From Phycicoccus sp. Soil748 (GTDB lineage: Bacteria; Actinomycetota; Actinomycetes; Actinomycetales; Dermatophilaceae), in the NCBI RefSeq assembly GCF_001428025.1, contig NZ_LMSC01000004.1, positions 1-54,733 on the forward strand: DNA of 54,733 bases, written 5' to 3'. The notes beneath the pieces were generated by a model, which had not been told where the DNA came from, did not search any database, and was given only the letters and a program-made list of their open reading frames with translations. The position numbers and the translations under genes are program-made. Each line of letters starts with the position of its first letter. The first letter of the stretch is position 1. Positions 23,351-32,600 of the stretch are shown piece after piece.

Positions 23351-24570
23351 CACGTGCGCATCGCCTCCGGGATCGAGGCGAGGTATGCCGCGTGGTTGCG
23401 CGAGGTCTCGGCGACGGAGTCGCCGCCGAACTTCTCGACGCACGCCTGGGCCAGCGTCAGCGCGACCATGGCCTCGGCGACAACGCCCGCGGCGGGCACG
23501 GCGCACACGTCGGACCGCTGGTGGATCGCCTTGGCCGCCTCGGCCCCGGTGGTGTCGATGGTGTCGAGCGCGCGGGGCACGGTCGAGATGGGCTTCATCG
23601 CGGCGCGCACGCGCAGCACGTCGCCGGTGGACATGCCGCCCTCGGTTCCGCCGGCGCGGCCGGTGCGGCGGTGGATCGTGCCGTCGGGCCCGCGCTCCAT
23701 CTCGTCGTGGGCGGCGGAGCCGCGGCGGGCGGCGGTGCGGAAGCCGTCGCCGACCTCCACGCCCTTGATCGCCTGGATGCCCATGAGGGCCGCTGCGAGC
23801 TGGGCGTCGAGTCGCCGGTCCCAGTGGACGTGTGAGCCGAGCCCCGGCGGCAGGCCGTAGGCGAGCACCTCGACGACACCGCCGAGGGTGTCGCCGTCCT
23901 TCTTGGCCGCCTCGACCTCCGCGACCATGACGGCGGACCCCGCGGCGTCGAGCGTCCGCACCGGGTCGGCGTCGATCTGCTCGACCTGGTCGGGGGTGGG
24001 CAGCACGGCGTCGTCCGCGACACCGGCGGTGCCGATGGCGACGGTGTGGGAGACGAGGCGGATGCCGTAGGCCTGCTCCAGGAAGCGCGCGGCGACCTCG
24101 CCGAGGGCAACCCTGGCGGCGGTCTCGCGGGCGGACGCCCGCTCGAGCACCGGGCGCGCGTCGTCGAAGCCGTACTTCTGCATCCCCACGAGGTCGGCGT
24201 GGCCGGGACGCGGACGGGTGAGCGGCCGGTTGCGGGCCACCTCCTTCTCCGCGTTGACGTCGTCGGAGGCGGCGTAGGCCTCGTCCGACACCGGGTCAGG
24301 GGACATGACGGTCTCCCACTTGGGCCACTCGGTGTTGCCGATCCGGACCGCGACGGGCGAACCCATCGTCACGCCGTGGCGCACTCCACCGAGGAACTCG
24401 ACCTCGTCCTGCTCGAACTTCATCCGGGCGCCGCGGCCGAACCCCAGCCGACGGCGGGCCAGCGCACTCGCAACGTCCTTGGTCGTCACCTCGACGCCGG
24501 CCGGCAGCCCCTCGAGCGTCGCGAGGAGGGCTGGGCCGTGGGACTCACCTGCGGTCAACCAGCGGAGCAT
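23347..24570 (-). CDS. aroC: Chorismate synthase
   Basis: AroC forms chorismate from EPSP using reduced FMN. The 407-residue product starts [21 protein letters not shown] and has [32 protein letters not shown], and the C-terminal [11 protein letters not shown] at 24570 is chosen because family members begin here; the frame continues upstream without similarity. Confidence 0.97.
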
Positions 24571-24607
24571 GGCCCGATCCTCCCATGCACCCTCGGGGCC
24601 CCTCCGC

Positions 24608-25303
24608 CTAGGCCACCCACTGGTACTCGACGACGAGGGCGAGCAGCGCGCCGACGAGCATCGCCGGGCCGAACGCGATGTGCGAACGGAGCCCGACCCG
24701 ACGCCCTGCGAGCATGACGACGGCCGTGACCCCACCGACCAGGAAGCCGCCGAGCACGCCCATGACGAGCTGTGGGATGCCGATCCACCCCAGGAGCAGC
24801 CCGATCAGGCCGGACAGCTTCACGTCGCCGAACCCGAGCGACCCCGGCGACACCAGGTGCATCACGAGGTAGACGGCGTAGAGGCCGGCGAGGCAGGCCA
24901 GGGCGCGCCAGAGCTGCGCCCAGTCCCCCAGTCCTGCCGTCGCCACGACGACCAGCGCGAGCAGGGCGGGGTAGGCGGGCAGCACGAGGCCGTCGGGCAG
25001 GCGATGGACGTCCGCGTCGATCCAGACCAGGGCGACGGTCAGCCAGGCGAAGAAGAGGTATGCGGGCAGCGCGGCCCAGCCGGCGTAGTCGCCGATGCGC
25101 CAGCCCACCACCGCCCACAGCACGGCGAGCACCGGCGCCGGCCACCACCACACCCGCGGCAGGGCGCCCGCGTCGTCGGACTCGACGCGGTATCCGCCAT
25201 CCGACAGCACCCTCCCGGTCACCGCGCCGAGCGCGGCGCCCGCGAGCGCGAGGGCGCCGAGCACCCACCACGGCAGGTCGGTCCCGGCCGCGAGGACGAT
25301 CAC
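24608..25303 (-). CDS. Type IV prepilin peptidase (A24 family)
   Basis: The 231-residue polytopic membrane protein has about six to seven hydrophobic segments. It carries the two aspartate motifs of A24 leader peptidases: [13 protein letters not shown] (near 93) and [12 protein letters not shown] (near 155). These enzymes cleave prepilin/pseudopilin leaders at the membrane. The N-terminal zinc/methylase domain of PilD is missing, as in short TadV/CpaA-like forms. GTG at 25303 overlaps the aroE stop (GTGA), and 37 bases separate it from aroC. No pilin genes are in the window. Confidence 0.88.
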   Translation of the reverse strand: MIVLAAGTDLPWWVLGALALAGAALGAVTGRVLSDGGYRVESDDAGALPRVWWWPAPVLAVLWAVVGWRIGDYAGWAALPAYLFFAWLTVALVWIDADVHRLPDGLVLPAYPALLALVVVATAGLGDWAQLWRALACLAGLYAVYLVMHLVSPGSLGFGDVKLSGLIGLLLGWIGIPQLVMGVLGGFLVGGVTAVVMLAGRRVGLRSHIAFGPAMLVGALLALVVEYQWVA

Positions 25304-26184
25304 CGAGCCGTCCCGTCACCGTGCGCGGCGCCGTCGAGGCGGTCGTCAGCTGCGAGGGCTGCCCGCCCGGCGGCGAACATGGCCTCGACGGGGGCGTCCC
25401 GGCCGGTGAAGAGGCGGAACTGCTCCGCGGCCTGGTGCACGAGCATGTCGAGCCCGGAGACCACGTCGTACCCAGCGCCGGACGCCGCGCGCGCCAGCTC
25501 CGTCGGCCAGTCGGCGTAGACGACGTCGAGCAGGGTGGCGCCGCGGCCGGTCGCGTCGGCCGGTTCCGACAGCGCTGCGACGGCTGCACCCACCGCGGGT
25601 GGCAGCGTCGAGACGACGACGGTCGCAGGAACGGCGGCCCACTGCTCCAGCGGCACGGCCACGGCCTCGGTGCCGAGCCCCTGCAGGAGCGCCACGACGT
25701 CGGCCGCCGATGACGGGTTGCGGGCGGCGACGCGCACCTCCCGCATCCCGAGCCGGACGAGGGCGGCCCCTGCGGACCGTGCGGTGGCTCCGGACCCGAG
25801 CAGGGTCGCCGTACCGTCGTGGTCCACGTGCGCGAGCGCACCCACGATGCCGGCCACATCGGTGTTGTGGGCGTCCCACCCGAGGTCGTCGCGGCGGACG
25901 AGGGTGTTGGCCGCGCCGGTCAGCCGGGCGGTCGCCGACGCGGTGTCCGCCAGCGTGAGCGCAACGTCCTTCAGCGGCATGGTCAGGCTGAGGCCGCGCC
26001 AGGACTCGTCGCGCTCCCCCACCCACGCCGCCAGCTCGGCGGCGCCGAGGTCGTGCGCGCCGTACGCCCAGTCGTCCATGCCCAGGGCGCGGTAGGCGGC
26101 GGAGTGGAGCACCGGTGACAGCGAGTGGGCGACGGGTCGCCCGAGGACGGCGGCGTTCAGCACCGGTCGGCGTGGCCGCGGCAC
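25300..26184 (-). CDS. aroE: Shikimate dehydrogenase
   Basis: AroE reduces 3-dehydroshikimate with NADPH. The 294-residue product has the shikimate-binding HSLSPVLHSAAY, the catalytic Lys in LTMPLKDVAL, HNTDVAGI, and the Rossmann loop LLGSGATARSAGAAL. GTG at 26184 has an AGGAG site 11 bases upstream and overlaps mltG by 28 bases. A GTG at 26163 is a shorter alternative, overlapping by only seven bases. Confidence 0.93.
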   Translation of the reverse strand: MPRPRRPVLNAAVLGRPVAHSLSPVLHSAAYRALGMDDWAYGAHDLGAAELAAWVGERDESWRGLSLTMPLKDVALTLADTASATARLTGAANTLVRRDDLGWDAHNTDVAGIVGALAHVDHDGTATLLGSGATARSAGAALVRLGMREVRVAARNPSSAADVVALLQGLGTEAVAVPLEQWAAVPATVVVSTLPPAVGAAVAALSEPADATGRGATLLDVVYADWPTELARAASGAGYDVVSGLDMLVHQAAEQFRLFTGRDAPVEAMFAAGRAALAADDRLDGAAHGDGTAR

Positions 26185-27344
26185 CAGGCCCGGAACTCCT
26201 GCACGTTGCGGGCGTGCTCGGCAGCCGTGGTCGCGAACTTGGTCTCACCGGTGTCGGGGTCGACGGTGACGAAGAAGAACCAGCCACCCGGGGTCGGTGC
26301 TGCCGCCGCCTTGATGGACGCGGCGCCCGGGCTGTTGATCGGGCCCGGCGGCAGCCCCGGGTGCTTGTAGGTGTTGTAGGGGCTGGTGCTGCGGCGGTCC
26401 GCGTCGCTGGTGCCGGCGCGCCCCCGCTTCTGCACGGCGTAGTGGACGGTGGAGTCCATCTGCAGGTAGCCGTTGGTCGGCGGGCCGCTGGTCTTGAGGC
26501 GGTTCTCGATGACCCGGGCGACCTTGCCGCGGTCGGCGTCGCCGCTGACCTCGCCCTCGACGATCGAGGCCACGGTGAGCGTCCGCTCGCGGTCGGCCTC
26601 GGCCACGCCGGCAGCGTCGAGCTCGCTGAGGGTCTTGGCGACCATGGTGCGCAGCTGCTCGCCGGCCGTCGCCTTGGCGGGGAACTCGTAGGTGGACGGG
26701 AAGAGGTAACCCTCGAGGTTGCCCTTGGCCGACGCGGGGAGCCCGAGGGACCCCGGGTCCTTGGCGGCAGCGGTGTACTGGGCGAGCGGCACCCCCGTGG
26801 ACTTGGACAGGGCCGCGAAGACCTCGTTCTTCCACAGCCCCTCGCGGATCGTGACGCGCGGGACGGTGCGGTTGGCGGGGTTGACGAGGGTGGCAAGGGC
26901 GCCCTTGGCCGACATCTGCTTCTTCAGCGTGTAGGTGCCCGGCTGGATCGCCGAGGCCCGCGAGTCACCGGCGGCCGCGTCGAGGAAGGCCTTGGCCGAC
27001 TTCACCACGTCGGCCTTCTGGAGGGTGGCGCCGATGGCACGTCCGGAGTCCCCGTCGTTGACGACGACCTGCACGCTGCCCGACCCCGGGCCCGGGTAGT
27101 CGTTGCTCTCCAGGAACCCGTCGACGACCGGCCGCAGCACGGTGTAGGCGGCGAAACCCGCCACCGCGACGATCGCGAGGGCGATGACGAGGATGCCGCG
27201 ACGGCGTCCCCGGCCACGACGGCGCCGGGGCGGCCTGGTGCGGTCGCGCGCCTGGGAGCGCGTCTGGACGGACCCGTGGCCCTCCTCCACGTGCTCGTCG
27301 TGCTGCCCCCCGAAGATCGAGTGCTCCAGGTGGGGCTCGGTCAT
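26157..27344 (-). CDS. mltG: Endolytic murein transglycosylase
   Basis: MltG cuts nascent peptidoglycan strands near the membrane. The 395-residue product has an Arg-rich cytoplasmic N-terminus, one membrane helix (about 50-70, GILVIALAIVAVAGFAAYTV), a LysM-like region, and the YceG domain. The catalytic Glu lies in VASIVEGEVS. Other family motifs are YLFPSTYEF, YLQMDSTVHYA and LPPGPINSPG. ATG at 27344 overlaps the ruvX stop (ATGA). The alaS-ruvX-mltG-aroE order is conserved. Confidence 0.95.
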   Translation of the reverse strand: MTEPHLEHSIFGGQHDEHVEEGHGSVQTRSQARDRTRPPRRRRGRGRRRGILVIALAIVAVAGFAAYTVLRPVVDGFLESNDYPGPGSGSVQVVVNDGDSGRAIGATLQKADVVKSAKAFLDAAAGDSRASAIQPGTYTLKKQMSAKGALATLVNPANRTVPRVTIREGLWKNEVFAALSKSTGVPLAQYTAAAKDPGSLGLPASAKGNLEGYLFPSTYEFPAKATAGEQLRTMVAKTLSELDAAGVAEADRERTLTVASIVEGEVSGDADRGKVARVIENRLKTSGPPTNGYLQMDSTVHYAVQKRGRAGTSDADRRSTSPYNTYKHPGLPPGPINSPGAASIKAAAAPTPGGWFFFVTVDPDTGETKFATTAAEHARNVQEFRAWCRGHADRC

Positions 27345-27865
27345 CGGTGCCTGTCCTTCGTCCGGGGCTTGCGCCCGTCGGTCCTCACCAGCTCGCCGGG
27401 CGGACGCCCGGAGCTGCGCTCCGTGTCGAGGGCGACCTGCAGGATCAGGACCGCCGCCGCCTGGTCGACCACCGCGCGCTGCCGCCGGCCGCCGACCCCG
27501 CTGTCGCGGAGCGAGCGATGCGCGTCGACCGTGGTGAGCCGCTCGTCGACGAGCCGGACCGGTACGGGCGCGACACGTGCCGCCAACCGCCCAGCATACG
27601 TGCGTGCGGTCTGGGCGGCGGCACCTTCGGCACCCGCGAGTGTCCGGGGCAGGCCCACGACGACCTCGATGGCCTCGCGCTCGGCGACGATCGCGGCGAT
27701 CTCCTCGACGTCGGCGCCACCGCTGTCCTGCTCGGCAGGGTCGCGCGGCACGGTGCGCACGGGGGTCGCCAGCAGGCCCGAGGGGTCGCTGGCGGCCACC
27801 CCGACCCGGACGCTGCCGACGTCGACGCCGACCCGCACCCCGGCCCTGGTGGCTGCCTGCGTCAC
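27341..27865 (-). CDS. ruvX: Putative Holliday junction resolvase / pre-16S rRNA nuclease YqgF
   Basis: The 174-residue RNase H-fold protein has GVDVGSVRVGVAASD with the first catalytic Asp, VVVGLPRTL, LVDERLTT, and DQAAAVLILQ with the last Asp. YqgF acts in 16S rRNA maturation and possibly junction resolution. GTG at 27865 leaves a seven-base gap to alaS. A GTG at 27898 would add 11 residues and overlap alaS. Confidence 0.92.
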   Translation of the reverse strand: MTQAATRAGVRVGVDVGSVRVGVAASDPSGLLATPVRTVPRDPAEQDSGGADVEEIAAIVAEREAIEVVVGLPRTLAGAEGAAAQTARTYAGRLAARVAPVPVRLVDERLTTVDAHRSLRDSGVGGRRQRAVVDQAAAVLILQVALDTERSSGRPPGELVRTDGRKPRTKDRHR

Positions 27866-27872
27866 CGCGGGG

Positions 27873-30575
27873 TCACCCGGTGACGCCGGCGGCCTCACGC
27901 ACCGCGGCGTCGATGCGCCCGAGGGCGTCGCCCGTCCGGGTGGCGTCGGTGCCGCCTCCCTGCGCCAGGTCGTCCTTGCCGCCGCCACCACCGCCGAGCG
28001 TCTGGGCTGCGACGCGCACCAGCGCACCCGCCTTGACGCCGCGGTCACGGGCGCGGGCGTTCGTCGCGACGACCACTCCGGGGCGTCCCTTGGCCACACC
28101 GGTCAGGGCGACGACGACCGGCGTCGCGTCGCCGAGGCGCCCACGCAGGTCCAGGGCCATGGTGCGCAGGTCGTCGGCGCTGGCGCCCTCCCCCGCGTCG
28201 TGGGTCAGGAGGCGGATGCCGTCGAGGTCGCGGGCGTACTCGACGAGCTTGCCCGTCTGCGCCTGCACCTGCTCGCGACGGACCTTCTCCAGCTCGCGCT
28301 CCGCGTCGCGGACGCGGGCCACGAGGGCCGCCACGCGGTCCTTGAGCTCGCCGGGCTGCACCTTGACGATCTCGCTGAGCTCGGCCACGAGGGCACGCTC
28401 CTTGGCGAGGTGGCGCAGCGCGTCCATCCCGACGAAGGCCTCGAGGCGGCGCACGCCGGAGCCCACGGACGACTCGCCGGTGACCGACAGTGCGCCGATC
28501 TGCGAGGAGTGGCCGACGTGGGTGCCACCGCACAGCTCGCGCGACCAGGGGCCGCCGATCTCGATGACGCGGACCTGCTCGTCGTAGGTCTCGCCGAACA
28601 GGGCCAGCGCCCCGAACTCACGGGCCTGCGGCAGCGTCATGTACTGCGCCGACACCGGGAGGTCCTGGCGCACCGCGAGGTTGGCCACCTCCTCGATCTC
28701 GCTGCGGGTCTCCGGCGACAGGGCCTGGCCCCACGCGAAGTCGAGCCGCAGGTAGCCGGGCTTGTTGTAGGAGCCGGACTGCAGGGCAGACGGGCCGAGC
28801 ACCTGGCGCAGGGCCGCGTGGACGACGTGGGTGCCCGAGTGCGCCTGGCACGCGCAGACGCGCCACTCGGCGTCGACCTCGGCCGACACCTCCTGACCGG
28901 CGCGCAGCGGCCCGGTGAGCACCTCGACCGTGTGGGCGACGAGTCCCTTGACCGGCCGCTGCACGTCGACGACCCGCAGGTGGGCGCCGTCGGCGACGAT
29001 GACGCCCTCGTCGGCGACCTGGCCACCGGACTCGGCGTAGAACGGGGTGCGGTCGAGGACGACCTGGCCGCGCTGGCCGGGCTCGAGCTCCTCGACGCGC
29101 CGGCCGTCGACGACGAGGCCGAGGACCTTCGCCTCGGAGGTCAGCTCGGAGTAGGCGCGCCAGTCGGTCGCGCCCAGCGCCCGCAGGTCGCGCCAGACCT
29201 CGGTGTTGGCGTGACCGCCCTTCTTGGCCTTCGCGTCGGCCTTGGCGCGCTCACGCTGCTCGGTCATGAGCCGGCGGAAGCCGTCGCGGTCCACCTCGAG
29301 GCCCTGCTCGGCCGCCATCTCCAGCGTCAGGTCGATCGGGAAGCCGTAGGTGTCGTGGAGCTGGAACGCCTGGTCGCCCGCGAGGGTCCTGCCGCCCTCG
29401 GACTTCGTCCGGGTCACCGCGGTGTCCAGGATCGTCGTGCCGGCCGCCAGGGTGCGGCGGAACGCCTCCTCCTCCGCGTACGCGATCTGCGAGATCCGGT
29501 CGAACCCGGTCTCGAGCTCGGGGTAGGAGTTCTTCATCCGCTCGACCGAGACCGGCAGCAGCAGCGGCAGGCTCGGCTCGTCGAACCCGAGCAGGCGCAT
29601 CGAGCGCACCGCCCGGCGGAGCATGCGGCGCAGGACGTAGCCGCGGCCCTCGTTGCCGGGGGTGACGCCGTCGCCGATGAGCATCAGGCTCGAGCGGATG
29701 TGGTCGGCGACCACGCGCAGGCGCACGTCGTCGGGGTGGGACTCGCTCGCCGCGTGACCCGAGTGGACGCCGTACCGCTTGCCCGTGAGCTCGGCGGCGC
29801 GGTCGAGGACGGGGTAGACCTCGTCGATCTCGTACAGGTTGTCGACGCCCTGGAGCAGGGTCGCCATGCGCTCGAGGCCCATGCCGGTGTCGATGTTCTT
29901 CTTCGGCAGCTCGGAGGCGATGTCGAAGTCGTCCTTGGCGCGGACCGCCGACAGCTCGTACTGCATGAAGACGAGGTTCCAGAACTCGAGGTAGCGGTCC
30001 TCGTCGACGGCAGGGCCACCCTCGCGACCGTACTCCGGGCCGCGGTCGAGGTAGAGCTCGCTGCACGGGCCGCCGGGGCCGGCCACGCCCATGTGCCAGT
30101 AGTTGTCGAGCTTGCCGCGGCGGGTGATCCGCTCCTTGGGGACACCGATCATCCGGTGCCACAGGTCGAAGCTCTCGTCGTCGTCCTCGTAGACGGTGGG
30201 CCAGATCTTGTCGGCGTCGAGGCCGTAGCCACCCTGGTCCTGGGGCGTGGTGATGAGCTCCCAGGCGAACGTGATGGCGCCTTCCTTGAAGTAGTCCCCG
30301 AAGGAGAAGTTGCCGTTCATCTGGAAGAACGTGCCGTGGCGGGAGGTCTTGCCGACCTCCTCGATGTCGCCGGTGCGCACACACTTCTGGACGGAGGTGG
30401 CGCGGTTCCACTGGGGCGTCTGCTGCCCGAGGAAGTAGGGCTTGAAGGGCACCATGCCTGCGTTGACGAACAGCAGGTTGGGGTCGTCGTAGACGAGCGG
30501 TGCGGACGGGACGACCGTGTGCCCCTTGCTCTCGTAGAACGAGAGGAAGCGGCGCCTGATCTCGGCGGTTTCCAT
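27873..30575 (-). CDS. alaS: Alanyl-tRNA synthetase
   Basis: AlaS charges tRNA-Ala. The 900-residue product starts METAEIRRRFLSFYESKGH and has the class II core (FVNAGMVPFKPYFLG, RHGTFFQMNGNFSFGDYFKE). The editing domain has HSGTHVVHAAL and CGGTHVGHSSQ, and a C-terminal oligomerisation domain contains GGGGGGKDDLAQGGG. It is full length. ATG at 30575 is chosen by comparison with the family. The 111 bases upstream to the DUF6167 gene show no T-box or other leader that I can identify. Confidence 0.97.
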   Translation of the reverse strand: METAEIRRRFLSFYESKGHTVVPSAPLVYDDPNLLFVNAGMVPFKPYFLGQQTPQWNRATSVQKCVRTGDIEEVGKTSRHGTFFQMNGNFSFGDYFKEGAITFAWELITTPQDQGGYGLDADKIWPTVYEDDDESFDLWHRMIGVPKERITRRGKLDNYWHMGVAGPGGPCSELYLDRGPEYGREGGPAVDEDRYLEFWNLVFMQYELSAVRAKDDFDIASELPKKNIDTGMGLERMATLLQGVDNLYEIDEVYPVLDRAAELTGKRYGVHSGHAASESHPDDVRLRVVADHIRSSLMLIGDGVTPGNEGRGYVLRRMLRRAVRSMRLLGFDEPSLPLLLPVSVERMKNSYPELETGFDRISQIAYAEEEAFRRTLAAGTTILDTAVTRTKSEGGRTLAGDQAFQLHDTYGFPIDLTLEMAAEQGLEVDRDGFRRLMTEQRERAKADAKAKKGGHANTEVWRDLRALGATDWRAYSELTSEAKVLGLVVDGRRVEELEPGQRGQVVLDRTPFYAESGGQVADEGVIVADGAHLRVVDVQRPVKGLVAHTVEVLTGPLRAGQEVSAEVDAEWRVCACQAHSGTHVVHAALRQVLGPSALQSGSYNKPGYLRLDFAWGQALSPETRSEIEEVANLAVRQDLPVSAQYMTLPQAREFGALALFGETYDEQVRVIEIGGPWSRELCGGTHVGHSSQIGALSVTGESSVGSGVRRLEAFVGMDALRHLAKERALVAELSEIVKVQPGELKDRVAALVARVRDAERELEKVRREQVQAQTGKLVEYARDLDGIRLLTHDAGEGASADDLRTMALDLRGRLGDATPVVVALTGVAKGRPGVVVATNARARDRGVKAGALVRVAAQTLGGGGGGKDDLAQGGGTDATRTGDALGRIDAAVREAAGVTG

Positions 30576-30686
30576 GGGTTGATCAGTCCTTAGCGCATGC
30601 CCTCGGGGGGGGTGGGCGGGCATGACGAATCGTACGGGTAGTGAACGTGGTGTGGGTCGGGGCGAGCGCGCGGGAGCGCGGCGCCC

Positions 30687-31010
30687 CTACCGAGCTCGGT
30701 GCGCGCCGTTCCCGCGGCGACCGGTGGGGTCGTCCAGCAGCGCCCGCGCAGCGGCGGCGTCGAGCCGTGCCGCACCCGCCTCCGGGTCGTCGGCCGTGCC
30801 GGCGTCGATGCCGAGCGCCAGGCGCAGCTCGCCCTCGCGCTCGGCCATGCCCTCACGGACGGCTGCGGCGAGCTCGCGCAGGCCGTCACCGAAGTCGGAG
30901 AGCCCGTCGGCGACACCGGCGGGCGTGTAGGCCTGGGCTGCCTTGCCGACCTTGCGCACGGCGTAGACGCCGGCGGCGGCGCCGAGGGCGACCCAGAAGA
31001 GACGTGCCAC
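30687..31010 (-). CDS. DUF6167-like small membrane protein
   Basis: The 107-residue product has one N-terminal membrane segment (ARLFWVALGAAAGVYAVRKV), then a helical region (VADGLSDFGDGLRELAAAVREGMAEREGELRLALG) and a disordered tail. A protein of this type lies between a DUF948 gene and alaS in many actinobacteria. Function unknown. GTG at 31010 is five bases after the DUF948 stop, so the two are co-translated and may act together at the membrane. Confidence 0.8.
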   Translation of the reverse strand: MARLFWVALGAAAGVYAVRKVGKAAQAYTPAGVADGLSDFGDGLRELAAAVREGMAEREGELRLALGIDAGTADDPEAGAARLDAAAARALLDDPTGRRGNGAHRAR

Positions 31011-31015
31011 GGCGA

Positions 31016-31405
31016 TCAGCCCCGACGGCGGCGACGGCCGCTGGTCGACTTGGTGCCGGCGCCGCTGAGGGCAGAGCGCACGCCGTACGTGAACGCTGCC
31101 ACCTTGACGACCGGGCTGCCCAGCGTGGCGGCGAACAGGGCCGTCAGCGCGCTGGCGTTGGTGGTGATGGCGGAGACGTTGGTGGTGATGCCGTCGACCC
31201 GCGCCAGCTGCTCGTTGGTCAGGCTGACCGTGTCGGTGAGCTTGAGCAGGGTGGGCTGGACGTTCTCGGTGGTGGTCCGCAGACCCACCCGCGTCTCGTC
31301 GAGGATCTTGCCGGCCTTGCCGATCACGCTGCCCAGTCGGAAGACCAGGAACGCGAACGCCAGGGCCGCGATCATGCCGGCGATGTCGCCCAGACTCACA
31401 TCCAT
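31016..31405 (-). CDS. DUF948 membrane protein
   Basis: The 129-residue product starts MDVSLGDIAGMIAALAFAFLVFRLG, a single N-terminal helix. An amphipathic, chemotaxis-receptor-like helical region follows (LDETRVGLRTTTENVQPTLLKLTDTV), and the C-terminus is basic (GRRRRRG). These features match DUF948, whose role is unknown. It normally follows rarA in this block; here the nuclease islet separates the two. Confidence 0.85.
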   Translation of the reverse strand: MDVSLGDIAGMIAALAFAFLVFRLGSVIGKAGKILDETRVGLRTTTENVQPTLLKLTDTVSLTNEQLARVDGITTNVSAITTNASALTALFAATLGSPVVKVAAFTYGVRSALSGAGTKSTSGRRRRRG

Positions 31406-31432
31406 GCCGAAACCCTACCCCGACGGGCGCGG

Positions 31433-31461
31433 GCGTCACGGCGGCATTCCCCGAGGCCACC
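31433..31461 (+). repeat. Left direct repeat flanking the nuclease islet
   Basis: The sequence consists of GCGTCACGGCGGCA followed directly by TTCCCCGAGGCCACC. The same two blocks occur at 32666-32705 with one mismatch in the first block and an 11-base insertion between the blocks. The copy lies just upstream of the DUF948 start. Confidence 0.6.
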
Positions 31462-31519
31462 CGAGGGGTTGATCCGGGGGCCGCACGAAGGCCCCGGGCC
31501 ACGCCCGCGACGGCACAGC

Positions 31520-31600
31520 GACGTGCAGTACCCGGTCGTGCCCGACGGCAGCCGCACGGTGCAGCGGGCGCGGGCCCGGTTCCACGGAGTACTGCACGTC
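31520..31600. repeat. Left inverted-repeat unit of the nuclease islet
   Basis: GACGTGCAGTAC (31520-31531) and GTACTGCACGTC (31589-31600) are perfect 12-base inverted arms enclosing 57 bases. The unit is 81 bases long and ends 64 bases before the ATG of the nuclease-like gene. The interior contains shorter self-complementary stretches (CGTGC/GCACG). Confidence 0.8.
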
Positions 31601-31664
31601 CCTGTCTGCCGACGAACCTGTGGACGACCGGGAGGAGCGGTCGGTCGGGCGCGACGCTGGTGCG

Positions 31665-32600
31665 ATGCACCCGCCCGGTCCAGCACGCGCGCTCGCCGTC
31701 GCCGATGCGCTCGGCAGACTCGGGGGCTGCGCCACGTGGTCGACCTTGCGTGCCCTCGTCCCGCAGTCGGCCCTCGAGAGTGCCGTGGCAGAGGGGTCGG
31801 TTGTCCGGCTGCGACGGGGCCGCTACGTGCTGCCTGCCGTGTCGGCGCACCGGCGGGCAGCGCACGCCCGCAGCGGGGTCGTGTCGCACCTGAGCGCGGC
31901 GTTGGCCCACGGCTGGCCGGTCCTGCGGCCACCCGTGCGGCCGTGGCTGACCGTCCCGCGCAACCGCAAGGTCTCGCGCGAGCAGCGCCGCGGGGTGGTC
32001 ATTACGTATCGCGACCTGTCGCCGCACGAGCGCGCGGCCGGCCTCACCGACCCGATCCGGACGGTGCTCGACTGCGCAGTCAAGCTGCCGTTCGACCAGG
32101 CCCTCGCCGTGGCCGACTCCGCCCTGCGCTCGGGCGACGTGGCGCGGCACGAGCTGCTTGCCGCGGCTCGGGCCCTGCGGGGTACCGGCTCCTCGCGCGC
32201 CCGCCGCGTCGCCGTGGCAGCCGACCGGCGCGCGGCGAACCCGTTCGAGTCAGCACTGCGCGCGATCGCCCTCGACCTGCCGGGGCTGCGGCTTCAACCC
32301 CAGCTCGTCATCGCCGATGTCGGGGTGTTTGCGACCGTGGACCTCGGCGATCCCCGTGCGCGGGTGGTGCTGGAGGCGGAGGGGTTCGAGTTCCACGGGA
32401 CCCGGGACGGCCTCGAGCGGGACTGCCGTCGCTACACCGAGCTCGTGATGCACGGCTGGCGGGTGCTGCGCTACACGTGGGACGACGTGGTGCACCGTCC
32501 CGAGTGGGTGCGCTGGACCATCGAGGTCCTCGTGGCTGGGCTCAGCGGTCTGCCTGCTCCCCCGCAGCCGCAGGAGGAGCGACGTGCAGTGCCGGCGTGA
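31665..32600 (+). CDS. AbiEi-type winged-helix plus DUF559 (Vsr-like nuclease) protein
   Basis: The product (311 aa from ATG 31665; 326 aa if GTG 31620 is used) has an N-terminal winged-helix region like AbiEi antitoxins (LGRLGGCATWSTLRALV, VVRLRRGRYVLPA). Its C-terminal domain is related to DUF559/Vsr endonucleases: FESALRAIAL, VDLGDPRARVVLEAEGFEFHG, and WRVLRYTWDDV. The Glu, Asp and Glu positions of a PD-(D/E)xK site appear intact. No cognate AbiEii toxin or methyltransferase is adjacent. The gene is on the plus strand between rarA and DUF948. Its last codons lie inside the right inverted-repeat unit. Nuclease activity is inferred, not shown. Confidence 0.82.
   Translation: MHPPGPARALAVADALGRLGGCATWSTLRALVPQSALESAVAEGSVVRLRRGRYVLPAVSAHRRAAHARSGVVSHLSAALAHGWPVLRPPVRPWLTVPRNRKVSREQRRGVVITYRDLSPHERAAGLTDPIRTVLDCAVKLPFDQALAVADSALRSGDVARHELLAAARALRGTGSSRARRVAVAADRRAANPFESALRAIALDLPGLRLQPQLVIADVGVFATVDLGDPRARVVLEAEGFEFHGTRDGLERDCRRYTELVMHGWRVLRYTWDDVVHRPEWVRWTIEVLVAGLSGLPAPPQPQEERRAVPA

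Noticed and set aside
26157-26184. Frame error between aroE and mltG suggested by their 28-base overlap
   Set aside because: Both proteins are full length with intact motifs, and an alternative aroE start at 26163 would shorten the overlap to seven bases.
26115-30593. A 1492-codon open plus-strand frame
   Set aside because: It is antisense to aroE, mltG, ruvX and alaS, all of which are clear genes. The translation is a Gly/Arg/Asp/Val-rich composition typical of antisense frames in high-GC DNA, with no domain.
30576-30686. T-box or other riboswitch in front of alaS
   Set aside because: No T-box sequence, specifier stem or antiterminator could be recognised. Only a G-rich run is visible.
31531-31620. 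A plus-strand open stretch through the left inverted unit that could extend the nuclease-like protein N-terminally
   Set aside because: The frame that reads well here is not in register with the nuclease gene, and it has no start codon context or homology.
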